Assembly: GCA_905221325.1 (NCBI GenBank)
Contig: CAJNCS010000005.1
Location: 124,001-188,000, forward strand
Reading direction: 5' to 3'
Length of the DNA stretch: 64,000 bases
Source: a bacterium
Lineage (GTDB): Bacteria > Bacillota > Bacilli > Lactobacillales > Streptococcaceae
Shown here: piece by piece, positions 57,268 to 64,000 of the stretch
Layout: each line of letters opens with the position of its first letter
How positions within the stretch are numbered: position 1 is the stretch's first letter
The notes under the pieces: generated by a model
The model's database searches: none
Seen by the model: only the letters and a program-made list of their open reading frames with translations
Told to the model about the DNA's origin: nothing
Position numbers and translations under genes: made by a program

Positions 57268-58518
57268 ATGTTTGAAGTAGAGGAATGGCTCCATAGTCGG
57301 ATTGGTTTAAACTTTAGATCTGGACTTGGAAGAATGCAGCGAGCAGTGGATTTGCTGGGTAATCCAGAGAGGACTTATCCTATTATCCACGTAACAGGGA
57401 CTAACGGTAAGGGGTCAACTATTGCCTTTATGAGAGAGTTGTTTGTTGCTTATGGTAAAAAAGTTGGTACTTTTACCTCTCCTCATATCATCAGTATCCA
57501 TGATCGAATCTGTATCAATGGGCAACCGATCGTAGATGAAGACTTTACCCGTATAGCTAACCAAGTCAAGGAGATGGAAAAAACTCTTTTGGAAACACAT
57601 GACCAATTGTCTTTCTTTGAGTTGTTGACCTTGATTGCTTTGCTTTACTTCAAAGAGCAGAGAGTGGATCTAGTCCTGCTAGAAGTGGGGATTGGTGGTC
57701 TACTTGACACCACTAATGTCGTAACAGGAGAGATTGCAGTTATAACTTCGATTGGGTTAGATCATCAGGAGACCTTGGGCTATAGTCTAGAGGAAATAGC
57801 CGAGCAGAAAGCTGGTATCTTCAAGGCTGGCAAGAAGGCAGTCATTGCCAAGCTTGCTCCAGAAGCGGAGCTTGTCTGTCACAAAAGAGCAAGAGAGTTA
57901 GCTGTTGAACTTTATCAAGCTGGACGAGACTTCGTCTTGAATGCGGGGGATTTTTCAAGTAAGCTAGCAAGCTTTTCACAGCTCGAAATCGGTTTGGAAG
58001 GTACCTATCAGCAAGAAAATGCCGCCTTGGCTTTACAAACCTTTCTTCTATTTATGGCGTCAAGAGGTGAAAGGGTCGAAGAAGAGCTTGTCAGACAGGC
58101 ATTGAAAGAGACTCACTGGTCAGGTCGATTGGAACGGATTCGTCCGCATATCTACCTAGACGGGGCTCACAATCTGCCAGCCTTAACCCGTCTGTTCGAG
58201 TTTATCCAAGGGAAAATCCAGCAAGGCTATCAAGTTCACATTCTTTTTGGTGCCCTTAAACGCAAGGATTATCAAGGAATGTTAGGCTATCTATCTGAGC
58301 AGTTGCCTCAGGTGGAACTTAAGGTAACAGGCTTTGACTACCAAGGCTCTCTGGATGAAAAGGATGTGGCGGGTTACGATTTGATTCCTTCCTATGGCGA
58401 TTTTATCAGCGAATTTGAAGAAAGAGCCAATGACCAGGATCTGCTTTTCGTGACGGGATCCCTCTACTTTATCTCGGAAGTACGAGCGAGTTTAGTAGGA
58501 AGCGATGGGATTAGTTGA
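57268..58518 (+). CDS. folC: Folylpolyglutamate synthase / dihydrofolate synthase
   Basis: 416 residues. Mur-ligase-like fold; P-loop TGTNGKGST (about residues 43-51) and the SPHIISIHDRICING segment are signatures, with EVGIGGLLDTTNV in the centre. Adds glutamates to folates. ATG at 57268 chosen for AAGGAG 7 nt upstream; the frame is open to 57214 across the leader. Confidence 0.94.
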   Translation: MFEVEEWLHSRIGLNFRSGLGRMQRAVDLLGNPERTYPIIHVTGTNGKGSTIAFMRELFVAYGKKVGTFTSPHIISIHDRICINGQPIVDEDFTRIANQVKEMEKTLLETHDQLSFFELLTLIALLYFKEQRVDLVLLEVGIGGLLDTTNVVTGEIAVITSIGLDHQETLGYSLEEIAEQKAGIFKAGKKAVIAKLAPEAELVCHKRARELAVELYQAGRDFVLNAGDFSSKLASFSQLEIGLEGTYQQENAALALQTFLLFMASRGERVEEELVRQALKETHWSGRLERIRPHIYLDGAHNLPALTRLFEFIQGKIQQGYQVHILFGALKRKDYQGMLGYLSEQLPQVELKVTGFDYQGSLDEKDVAGYDLIPSYGDFISEFEERANDQDLLFVTGSLYFISEVRASLVGSDGIS

Positions 58519-58608
58519 CCGTCTAGGTTTAAGTTGCTATACTGGAGGTAGGAGGTACATCTGGAAACTCTTCCAGCAAAATATTGGCACAAAAGAAAGG
58601 AAATCGCT

Positions 58609-59064
58609 ATGAAAACGAAAACATTCACACTTTCTATTGCTTCCCTAGCAATTCTTAGTCTTTTAGCAGCTTGTGGATCTAAGACACAAGCACCTACCCA
58701 GCAATCTACTCAGCAATCATCTTCTCAACAAGAATCATCTTCTAGCGCTGCTACAAGTGCTAGTCAACCACAAGCGTCCTCAAGTCAGGACGCTACTGTT
58801 GCTCAACCTACAAACATTGATGGTGCCTATACTGGAAAAGATGAGAATGACCAAATCACTCTTGTTGTAACAGGCAAAACTGGTACCTGGACTGAGGTCG
58901 AACCAGATGGAGATAAGGAAATCAAACAAGTTAGTTTTGAGCCGGAAAATCAACGTGTCATCATCGGTGATGATGTCAAGAATTACGCAGTTAATGGTAA
59001 TCAATTGATTATCGACGATATGGACCGAGAGGTATCTGACCGAGTGGTATTAACTAAGCAATAA
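58609..59064 (+). CDS. Lipoprotein with Ser/Gln-rich linker
   Basis: 151 residues; lipobox LLAAC (cysteine 22), then about 45 residues of low-complexity Ser, Gln, Ala and Thr (QQSTQQSSSQQESSSSAATS) as a spacer from the membrane, then a compact beta-rich domain (about 70-151). Single gene with RBS AAAGGAAA; terminator follows. Function unknown. Confidence 0.82.
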   Translation: MKTKTFTLSIASLAILSLLAACGSKTQAPTQQSTQQSSSQQESSSSAATSASQPQASSSQDATVAQPTNIDGAYTGKDENDQITLVVTGKTGTWTEVEPDGDKEIKQVSFEPENQRVIIGDDVKNYAVNGNQLIIDDMDREVSDRVVLTKQ

Positions 59065-59073
59065 TGATTAAGT

Positions 59074-59119
59074 AAAAGTTCCAATGAGATGAAAGCTATC
59101 TTTTTGGAGCTTTTTTCTT
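59074..59119 (+). terminator. Terminator after lipoprotein gene
   Basis: AAAAGTTCC (59074-59082 approx) pairs with GGAGCTTTT (59106-59114), loop about 23 nt, then Ts. Confidence 0.6.
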
Positions 59120-59155
59120 GAAAAAAGGGCTGGCTGTTCTTTACTAACTTTTTAC

Positions 59156-59203
59156 TTAAAACGCTTACAAATATTTGTAAAACTTATACTGAGGTCGTAT
59201 ACT
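59156..59203 (+). promoter_or_regulatory. adh promoter with overlapping operator and cre-like site
   Basis: TTGTAA (59175-59180), 17 bp, TATACT (59198-59203). The perfect 16 bp palindrome TTACAAATATTTGTAA (59165-59180) covers the -35. A cre-like sequence TTAAAACGCTTACA (59156-59169; reverse strand TGTAAGCGTTTTAA, one mismatch to the CcpA consensus) overlaps the left arm. A second TATACT is at 59185-59190. Confidence 0.55.
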
Positions 59204-59248
59204 TAAGGTAAATAATCAAATAGCGCAAAGGCGAAGGAGGAAAAACAT

Positions 59249-60400
59249 ATGGCTACATTTTACGTTCCATCAGTTAACCTTATTGGTAAAGGTGTTGTAA
59301 ATGAAGTAGGTCCGTATATCAAGGAACTGGGGTATAAGAAGGCTCTCTTGGTGACAGATAAGTTCATCGAAGGCAGTGATATTTTACCCAAAGTCCTAAA
59401 ACCATTAGATGCTGAAGGGATCGAATATGTGATCTTTAGCGATGTCGAGCCAAATCCGACTTGTAAGAACGTCAAAGACGGGGTGGCTGCTTTGAAGGAG
59501 CATGGATGTGACTTCATCATTAGTCTTGGGGGAGGATCTCCTCAGGATGCGGCTAGTTGTATCTCTATCATTGCGACAAATGGTGGAAAACCGCAAGACT
59601 ATGAGGGTCTCCACAAGTCTGCTAAAAAAGGGTTGCCAGTGGTTGCGATCAATACAACAGCTGGAACTTCTGCAGAAATCACCATCAACTATGTGATTAC
59701 TGACGAAGAACGCAAAGTCAAGATGGTAATGGTAGATAAGAACAGCTTGGCCCTCATCTCTGTCAATGATCCAGAACTCATGCTTTCAAAACCGAAAGGA
59801 TTGACAGCAGCAACAGGTATGGATGCTCTTACCCACGCTGTCGAAGCCTTGGTAACACCGGGTGCCTATGATGTAACCAAGAAACTATCTATCGGAGCCA
59901 TTGAACTCATCAAGGAGTACCTCCCTCGTGCTGTGGCTAACGGACAAGATATTGAAGCGCGTGAGGCGATGGTCAATGCTATCTTCCTCGGTGGTATGAG
60001 CTTTAACAATGCTGGTTTGGGCTACGTTCACTCAATGGCTCACCAGCTCGGTGCAGTGTATAATTTACCGCACGGTGTCTGCTGTGCCATGCTTCTTCCA
60101 GTTGTAGAACGTGAAAATGCCAAACGTGTACCAGAAGCTTTCCGCAATGTAGCCAAGGCTTTGGGACTTCATGTTGAAGGGAAAACTGATGAAGAATGTG
60201 CTGACTATGCTATTGCTGAAATTGAAAAACTATCTGAAACCGTTGGTATTCCTAAGAAACTCACTGAACTAGGTATCGACGAAAAAGACTTTGACTTTGA
60301 TTACCTTTCTAAGAATGCCTTGATTGATGCCTGTGCACCTGGAAATCCATTTATGCCAACCTTGGAAGAAACAATTGCTCTCTACAAAGAACTCTTCTAA
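59249..60400 (+). CDS. Iron-containing alcohol dehydrogenase
   Basis: 383 residues, group III dehydrogenase (FucO/DhaT/Adh4 type), NAD-linked reduction of aldehydes to alcohols in fermentation. SLGGGSPQDAA (about residues 95-105) binds NAD; metal ligands are D and H in TGMDALTHAVEA, H in SMAHQLG and H in LPHGVCC. RBS GGAGGAA. Single gene, ending in a hairpin (60434-60460). Candidate operator and cre site upstream suggest control by redox or sugar state. Exact substrate open: ethanol, lactaldehyde or 1,3-propanediol enzymes look alike. Confidence 0.9.
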   Translation: MATFYVPSVNLIGKGVVNEVGPYIKELGYKKALLVTDKFIEGSDILPKVLKPLDAEGIEYVIFSDVEPNPTCKNVKDGVAALKEHGCDFIISLGGGSPQDAASCISIIATNGGKPQDYEGLHKSAKKGLPVVAINTTAGTSAEITINYVITDEERKVKMVMVDKNSLALISVNDPELMLSKPKGLTAATGMDALTHAVEALVTPGAYDVTKKLSIGAIELIKEYLPRAVANGQDIEAREAMVNAIFLGGMSFNNAGLGYVHSMAHQLGAVYNLPHGVCCAMLLPVVERENAKRVPEAFRNVAKALGLHVEGKTDEECADYAIAEIEKLSETVGIPKKLTELGIDEKDFDFDYLSKNALIDACAPGNPFMPTLEETIALYKELF

Positions 60401-60433
60401 TTCGTAAAGTGAAAAGAAGCTAAATAATGCTGG

Positions 60434-60464
60434 AAAGAACTATCATTTTGGTAGTTCTTTTTTT
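60434..60464 (+). terminator. Terminator after alcohol dehydrogenase gene
   Basis: AAAGAACTA (60434-60442) pairs with TAGTTCTTT (60452-60460), then TTTT. It lies within a longer open frame of the next gene, which argues for the downstream start at 60487. Confidence 0.8.
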
Positions 60465-60474
60465 AAAAATTTGC

Positions 60475-60480
60475 TATTCT
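60475..60480 (+). promoter_or_regulatory. Possible -10 element giving a leaderless mRNA
   Basis: TATTCT preceded by TGC (extended -10) is followed 7 nt later by the ATG of the glycosyltransferase gene, and no ribosome binding site lies between. Confidence 0.4.
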
Positions 60481-60486
60481 AGACAT

Positions 60487-61755
60487 ATGAGAAAAATCAA
60501 AATTGATGTGGTTGTAGTGCCCTTAAGTGGGCATCTCTTCCCGACCCTGAATCTGCTCGCCCCCTTGTTGAAGGATCCCTTGTATGAGATTCGATTATTT
60601 ACAGGACCGCAACGAAAAACTGTAGCAGAGGAGATGGGATTCCGGGTGATTCCCATTTTAGAACATTGTGTAGATGAGTTTGAGCGTGTAGCCAACAATG
60701 AAGGGCAGTTAAACCTTATTTCTGCTTATCGACAGTTGTCAGCTAGTCTTGATTTGATCAATGTGGTGTCTGACCAACTAGTCCAAGAGTGGCAGGAAAA
60801 TCGACCTGATATTGTGATTGCGGACTTTATAACCCTCTCTGGAGGATTCGTAGCGGAGCAGTTGAATATTCCTTGGATTACCACTATGGCGACACAGTTT
60901 GCCATTGAAACGACAGATGGGGCACCTTGTTTCTTTGGAGGAATGGGCAGTCCAAAGAATCCTTTTCAGTCTACTCAGCAATGGCTAGGAAGAAAAGTGA
61001 CTCGTTTAGGGAAACGAATCGTAACCTTTTTATTGAGAGAACGCTTGAAACGTTACGATTTTAAGCTCTACAATAAGAAAGATCAGGAAACCATCTATTC
61101 ACCCTATTCCATCTTGGGGATTGGGATGAAAGAGTTGGAGCTGAAAAGTGGTTTTCCAGAGCACTATCTTTGGGTGGGACCTTTTGGCTCTTCGATTGAG
61201 AGGGCAGAAAATTACCCTCTCGATTTGTCTCCTTATGCAGGTTATAAGAAGGTCCTTGTCTCCTGCGGCACTCAGCTATCATGGGCTAAAGACAACCTCC
61301 TCTACCAGACCCAACAATTGGCAAAAGCACATCCAGACTGTCACTTCTTTGTGACTCTGGGGTTTGGTGGACAAGACTTCCGATGTGAGGTGCTCATGGA
61401 CAATGTTTCTGTGGTCTCCTATCTTCCCTATAAGGAATACATTCCTCAGATGGATTATGTGATTCATCATGGCGGGGCGGGTATTTTTTACCAATGTATC
61501 ATCTATGGCAAGCCTGCCTTGATTCTCCCTCATGACTATGATCAGTATGACTATGCGGTTCGTGGCTTAGAGGCGGGGATTGCCCTGACTGCTAAACGAG
61601 AGGATACGGAAGCAATTGGACGCGCTTTTGATAAGCTATTGGCTAGAGATGACTGGTCAGACTTGAACAAACTCAGTCGCGCAGCTCAAATCTATCAGCC
61701 AACAGAGATTCTGAAGAGCGAAATACATCGACTCTTAGGGGACAAGGAGAAGTAA
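60487..61755 (+). CDS. UGT-like (GT1) glycosyltransferase
   Basis: 422 residues, GT-B fold, soluble. N-terminal PLSGHLFPTLNLLAPL, and the C-terminal donor-binding part with YLPYKEYIPQMDYVIHHGGAG and ALILPHDYDQYDYAVRG, which fits UDP-sugar:lipid or macrolide-type glucosyltransferases (MGT). First gene of a tight four-gene set. Start 60487 was taken because the frame upstream to 60427 runs through a terminator. Acceptor unknown. Confidence 0.85.
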   Translation: MRKIKIDVVVVPLSGHLFPTLNLLAPLLKDPLYEIRLFTGPQRKTVAEEMGFRVIPILEHCVDEFERVANNEGQLNLISAYRQLSASLDLINVVSDQLVQEWQENRPDIVIADFITLSGGFVAEQLNIPWITTMATQFAIETTDGAPCFFGGMGSPKNPFQSTQQWLGRKVTRLGKRIVTFLLRERLKRYDFKLYNKKDQETIYSPYSILGIGMKELELKSGFPEHYLWVGPFGSSIERAENYPLDLSPYAGYKKVLVSCGTQLSWAKDNLLYQTQQLAKAHPDCHFFVTLGFGGQDFRCEVLMDNVSVVSYLPYKEYIPQMDYVIHHGGAGIFYQCIIYGKPALILPHDYDQYDYAVRGLEAGIALTAKREDTEAIGRAFDKLLARDDWSDLNKLSRAAQIYQPTEILKSEIHRLLGDKEK

Positions 61756-61759
61756 AAAA

Positions 61760-62740
61760 ATGAAGAAAGTATTGGTAACAGGTGCTACGGGCTTTCTAGG
61801 TAAGTATGTTGTTGAAGAGCTCAGTCAGTCGGGTTATCAGGTACGCGCTTTTGGACGCAATCGCAAGGTGGGTCAGTCTTTAGAAACTTCTACTGTGGCA
61901 TTTTTTCAGGGAGATTTGACCAAACAAGAGGACTTAGCTCAGGCTTGTCAAGAGATGGACATGGTTGTGCATGCGGGTGCTCTTTCTACCGTTTGGGGAC
62001 CTTGGGAGGACTTCTACCAGACAAATGTCTTGGGAACCAAGTATGTTCTGGAGGCTTGTCGGGAGGCGGGGATTCAGCGTTTGGTTTATGTATCATCGCC
62101 GAGCATCTATGCTGCTCCTCGAGATCAGCTAGCTATCAAAGAAAGCGATGCGCCTCAGGAAAATAATCTGAACAACTACATTCGCAGTAAACTGGCTTCG
62201 GAGAAGCTGTTTAAGGATTATCCCGATGTTCCGAGCATTATCTTACGACCTCGTGGGCTTTTTGGGATTGGGGATACCAGTATTTTGCCCCGAGTTCTCA
62301 AACTCAGTCAGAAGATTGGTATTCCCTTGATAGGGGACGGTCGTCAGCTCATGGATATGACCTGTGTGGAAAATGTCGCTCTGGCCATTCGCTTGGCACT
62401 AGAGGCCCCTCAAGCTAGTGGTGAAGTTTATAATATTACCAATGGGGAACCAAGAGCCTTTAAGGATTTGATTGAAGAAACTTTGAGAGGGTTGGGCTAT
62501 CCGATAACATACAGAAAAGTGCCGGCTCCTCTTCTTTCAGTTATTGCCAGTAGTTTAGAGTTTCTGTATAAGGTCTTGAAACTCAAAGGTGAACCGGCTC
62601 TAACACGCTATACCTATTATCTGCTCCGTTATAGTCAGACGCTGGATATCAGCAAGGCGGAGCGAGACTTGGGTTATCGCCCTCAAATCAGTATTTCGGA
62701 AGGGATTGAACAATATGTCCAAGATTATCGAAAGTATTGA
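61760..62740 (+). CDS. NAD-dependent epimerase/dehydratase (3-beta-HSD-like)
   Basis: 326 residues, extended SDR. GATGFLG (residues 8-14) binds the dinucleotide; the catalytic pair is Y-x3-K in NNYIRSKLASEKL (about 139-151), and YVSSPSIYA supplies the Ser. LGYRPQISISEG near the end is common in 3-beta-hydroxysteroid dehydrogenase-like proteins, which include OleD of olefin synthesis. 4 nt after the glycosyltransferase; overlaps the next gene by 26 nt. Confidence 0.87.
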   Translation: MKKVLVTGATGFLGKYVVEELSQSGYQVRAFGRNRKVGQSLETSTVAFFQGDLTKQEDLAQACQEMDMVVHAGALSTVWGPWEDFYQTNVLGTKYVLEACREAGIQRLVYVSSPSIYAAPRDQLAIKESDAPQENNLNNYIRSKLASEKLFKDYPDVPSIILRPRGLFGIGDTSILPRVLKLSQKIGIPLIGDGRQLMDMTCVENVALAIRLALEAPQASGEVYNITNGEPRAFKDLIEETLRGLGYPITYRKVPAPLLSVIASSLEFLYKVLKLKGEPALTRYTYYLLRYSQTLDISKAERDLGYRPQISISEGIEQYVQDYRKY

Positions 62741-63530
62741 TTATTTCCCAGCAGGCTACTGTACCAGCTACACAGGTTTGCTATTTAAGGGAGTCAAGAA
62801 TCAAAAGATGACCTTTCCAGCAGGTGTTTTTCTTATCAAACACAGGGACAAGGGCTATCTCCTCTATGACACAGGCTATCACTATGATATTAAGACGAAG
62901 CTTCGCTATGGTTTCTATCGTTTGGGAACACCTGTTCAAATGACGGAGAAGGACCAAATTTCACGTTTGCTGGAAGCAAAAGGAATCAAACCAGAAGAAA
63001 TAAATTATGTCATCCTATCTCATCTACATCCAGATCATCTGGGAGGAGTTAGCTTCTTTCCTCATGCGACCTTTATCCTGACGCAGGAAGTGTATGAAGT
63101 TTACCAGAAACCCAAGCTGAAAGACCTGATTTTCAAGGAATTTCTACCAACTTCTTTTGAAAAAAATCTAACCATTATCAGAGCTGACCAGCAAGATTCA
63201 ACTTTTCCCTATCGTCCGATTTGTGATCTTTTTGGAGATGGCAGTATCCTAGTTGCTTCTGTTGACGGGCATGCTAGAGGGCAAGCCTGTCTATATTTTC
63301 CAGACTTTAATCTCCTCATTGCAGCAGACCTCTGTTGGGGGATTGACCTCTTACCTTATACCAAGCAGATGCACTTGATTCCTTCCTTGGTTCAAGATAA
63401 CAAGGCCGACTATATCAGGGGGACAGAGTTTCTGGAGAAAGTTTTAAAGGCCGGTATCAAGGTAGTTGTTAGCCATGATCCTGTAGAAAGGATAGAGTCA
63501 ATCTTACATGAAAAAAATAACCTTTCTTAA
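62715..63530 (+). CDS. Metallo-beta-lactamase-fold hydrolase
   Basis: 271 residues. Zinc motif SHLHPDHLGG (about residues 100-109), then SVDGHARG and AADLCWG, VVSHDP: the usual ligand set for lactonase-like or thioesterase-like MBL enzymes (N-acyl homoserine lactonase is the closest general type). ATG at 62715 preferred over TTG at 62706. Overlaps both neighbours, so tightly coupled in the cluster. Substrate unknown. Confidence 0.85.
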   Translation: MSKIIESIDYFPAGYCTSYTGLLFKGVKNQKMTFPAGVFLIKHRDKGYLLYDTGYHYDIKTKLRYGFYRLGTPVQMTEKDQISRLLEAKGIKPEEINYVILSHLHPDHLGGVSFFPHATFILTQEVYEVYQKPKLKDLIFKEFLPTSFEKNLTIIRADQQDSTFPYRPICDLFGDGSILVASVDGHARGQACLYFPDFNLLIAADLCWGIDLLPYTKQMHLIPSLVQDNKADYIRGTEFLEKVLKAGIKVVVSHDPVERIESILHEKNNLS

Positions 63531-64000
63531 AACCTTTATCCAAACTCGATGGCTTCATCATTTCAAATCTCGAGAAGCTTTAGAAAACTATCAGAAAAAG
63601 CAATTAACCAACTATATGGACTTTTTAAAGCGAGAGTCTCCTTACTTTAAAAATGAGGTTCCTAGCGACTTTGGCCATATGGACAAGGCTTTTATGATGG
63701 AACATTTCAATGAGCTCAACACCCAAGGAGTGGATCGTGATGAAGCCTTATCCTTAGCTATTGAAAGTGAGAAGACCCGTGACTTCACTGAACTTAAAGG
63801 GGAAGTGGCCGTCGGTCTGTCTTCAGGGACGTCTGGACATCGGGGGCTCTTTATCACAACAGAGAAAGAGCGAAGTATGTGGGCTGCGGCTATCTTGGCA
63901 AAGATGTTGCCCAAGGGGCAGCTTTTTGGACACCGCATCGCCTTTTTCCTGAGAGCTGATAATGAACTCTATCAGACTATCAATACGGCCCTCATTCGTT
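63508..64000 (+). CDS. Adenylate-forming enzyme (PaaK/CapK/F390 synthetase-like), cut by window end
   Basis: First 164 residues visible. AMP-loop SSGTSGHRGLF (about residues 109-119) is the P-loop of acyl-adenylating enzymes of the CapK/F390-synthetase-like group. Start at 63508 overlaps the MBL gene by 23 nt with no strong ribosome site, so it depends on coupling. It would activate a carboxylate as an acyl-AMP for the product of this cluster. The rest of the gene and any further members lie beyond the window. Confidence 0.85.
   Translation, partial: MKKITFLKTFIQTRWLHHFKSREALENYQKKQLTNYMDFLKRESPYFKNEVPSDFGHMDKAFMMEHFNELNTQGVDRDEALSLAIESEKTRDFTELKGEVAVGLSSGTSGHRGLFITTEKERSMWAAAILAKMLPKGQLFGHRIAFFLRADNELYQTINTALIR

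Overview
The window is a 64 kb chromosomal segment of a low-GC Gram-positive coccus, almost certainly a mitis-group Streptococcus (S. mitis / S. oralis / close relative of S. pneumoniae). Reasons: three BOX-type repeats of the pneumococcal kind, a streptococcal gene order (mnmA-nudix-mnmG / rnjA-rpoY / tsaB-rimI-tsaD / rgg; metQ-M20-metN-metI; yesL-HK-RR; ribDEBAH-ruvA-tag; corA-uvrA-M24 peptidase; spx ... ireB-ruvX-DUF1292-folC), extended -10 promoters (TGnTATAAT) before many genes, and proteins that read like pneumococcal ones throughout. No rRNA, tRNA, CRISPR, phage or intact insertion sequence was seen.

Layout. 1-10.5 kb: end of argH, then tRNA-modification and RNA-decay genes (mnmA, nudix, mnmG, rnjA, rpoY, tsaB, rimI, tsaD). 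10.5-15 kb: Rgg regulator, two CPBP membrane proteases, a lipoprotein and an AzlCD amino-acid exporter. 15-20.2 kb: a polar amino-acid binding lipoprotein and the methionine uptake operon under a perfect MtaR-type palindrome. 20.3-22.9 kb: an orphan dltB-dltD pair followed by an overlapping, easily missed dltX-like gene, with no dltA or dltC. 22.9-30.1 kb: ECF S-component, YesL plus LytS/YesM-type kinase and AraC-type response regulator, nrdI, an Nramp-like transporter with CodY-like boxes. 30.4-38.4 kb: argS, argR, mutS, a LytTR/DUF3021 pair and mutL. 38.6-42.4 kb: riboflavin operon on the minus strand with an FMN riboswitch. 42.5-51.7 kb: ruvA, tag, a third CPBP protease, an MccF-like peptidase with a damaged start codon, a frameshifted tfoX-like gene, DUF1129 protein, corA, uvrA, M24 peptidase. 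51.7-54.7 kb: M-box magnesium riboswitch, a short leader ORF in a switching hairpin, and mgtA. 54.9-60.4 kb: spx, lipoproteins, ireB-ruvX-DUF1292, a triple terminator-like repeat, folC, an iron-dependent alcohol dehydrogenase. 60.5-64 kb: start of a four-gene biosynthetic-looking cluster (glycosyltransferase, NAD-dependent epimerase/reductase, metallo-beta-lactamase-fold hydrolase, adenylate-forming enzyme) cut by the window end.

Themes. Magnesium appears twice (corA and riboswitch-controlled mgtA), methionine and arginine uptake or synthesis are under recognisable operators, and DNA repair is dense (mutS, mutL, ruvA, ruvX, tag, uvrA). The most unusual items are the dltB-dltD-dltX module without the carrier-protein genes, the mgtA leader ORF whose stop codon abuts one arm of a hairpin able to refold, and the partial biosynthetic cluster. 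Everything here was read by eye; statements about families are from general knowledge and no database search was run.
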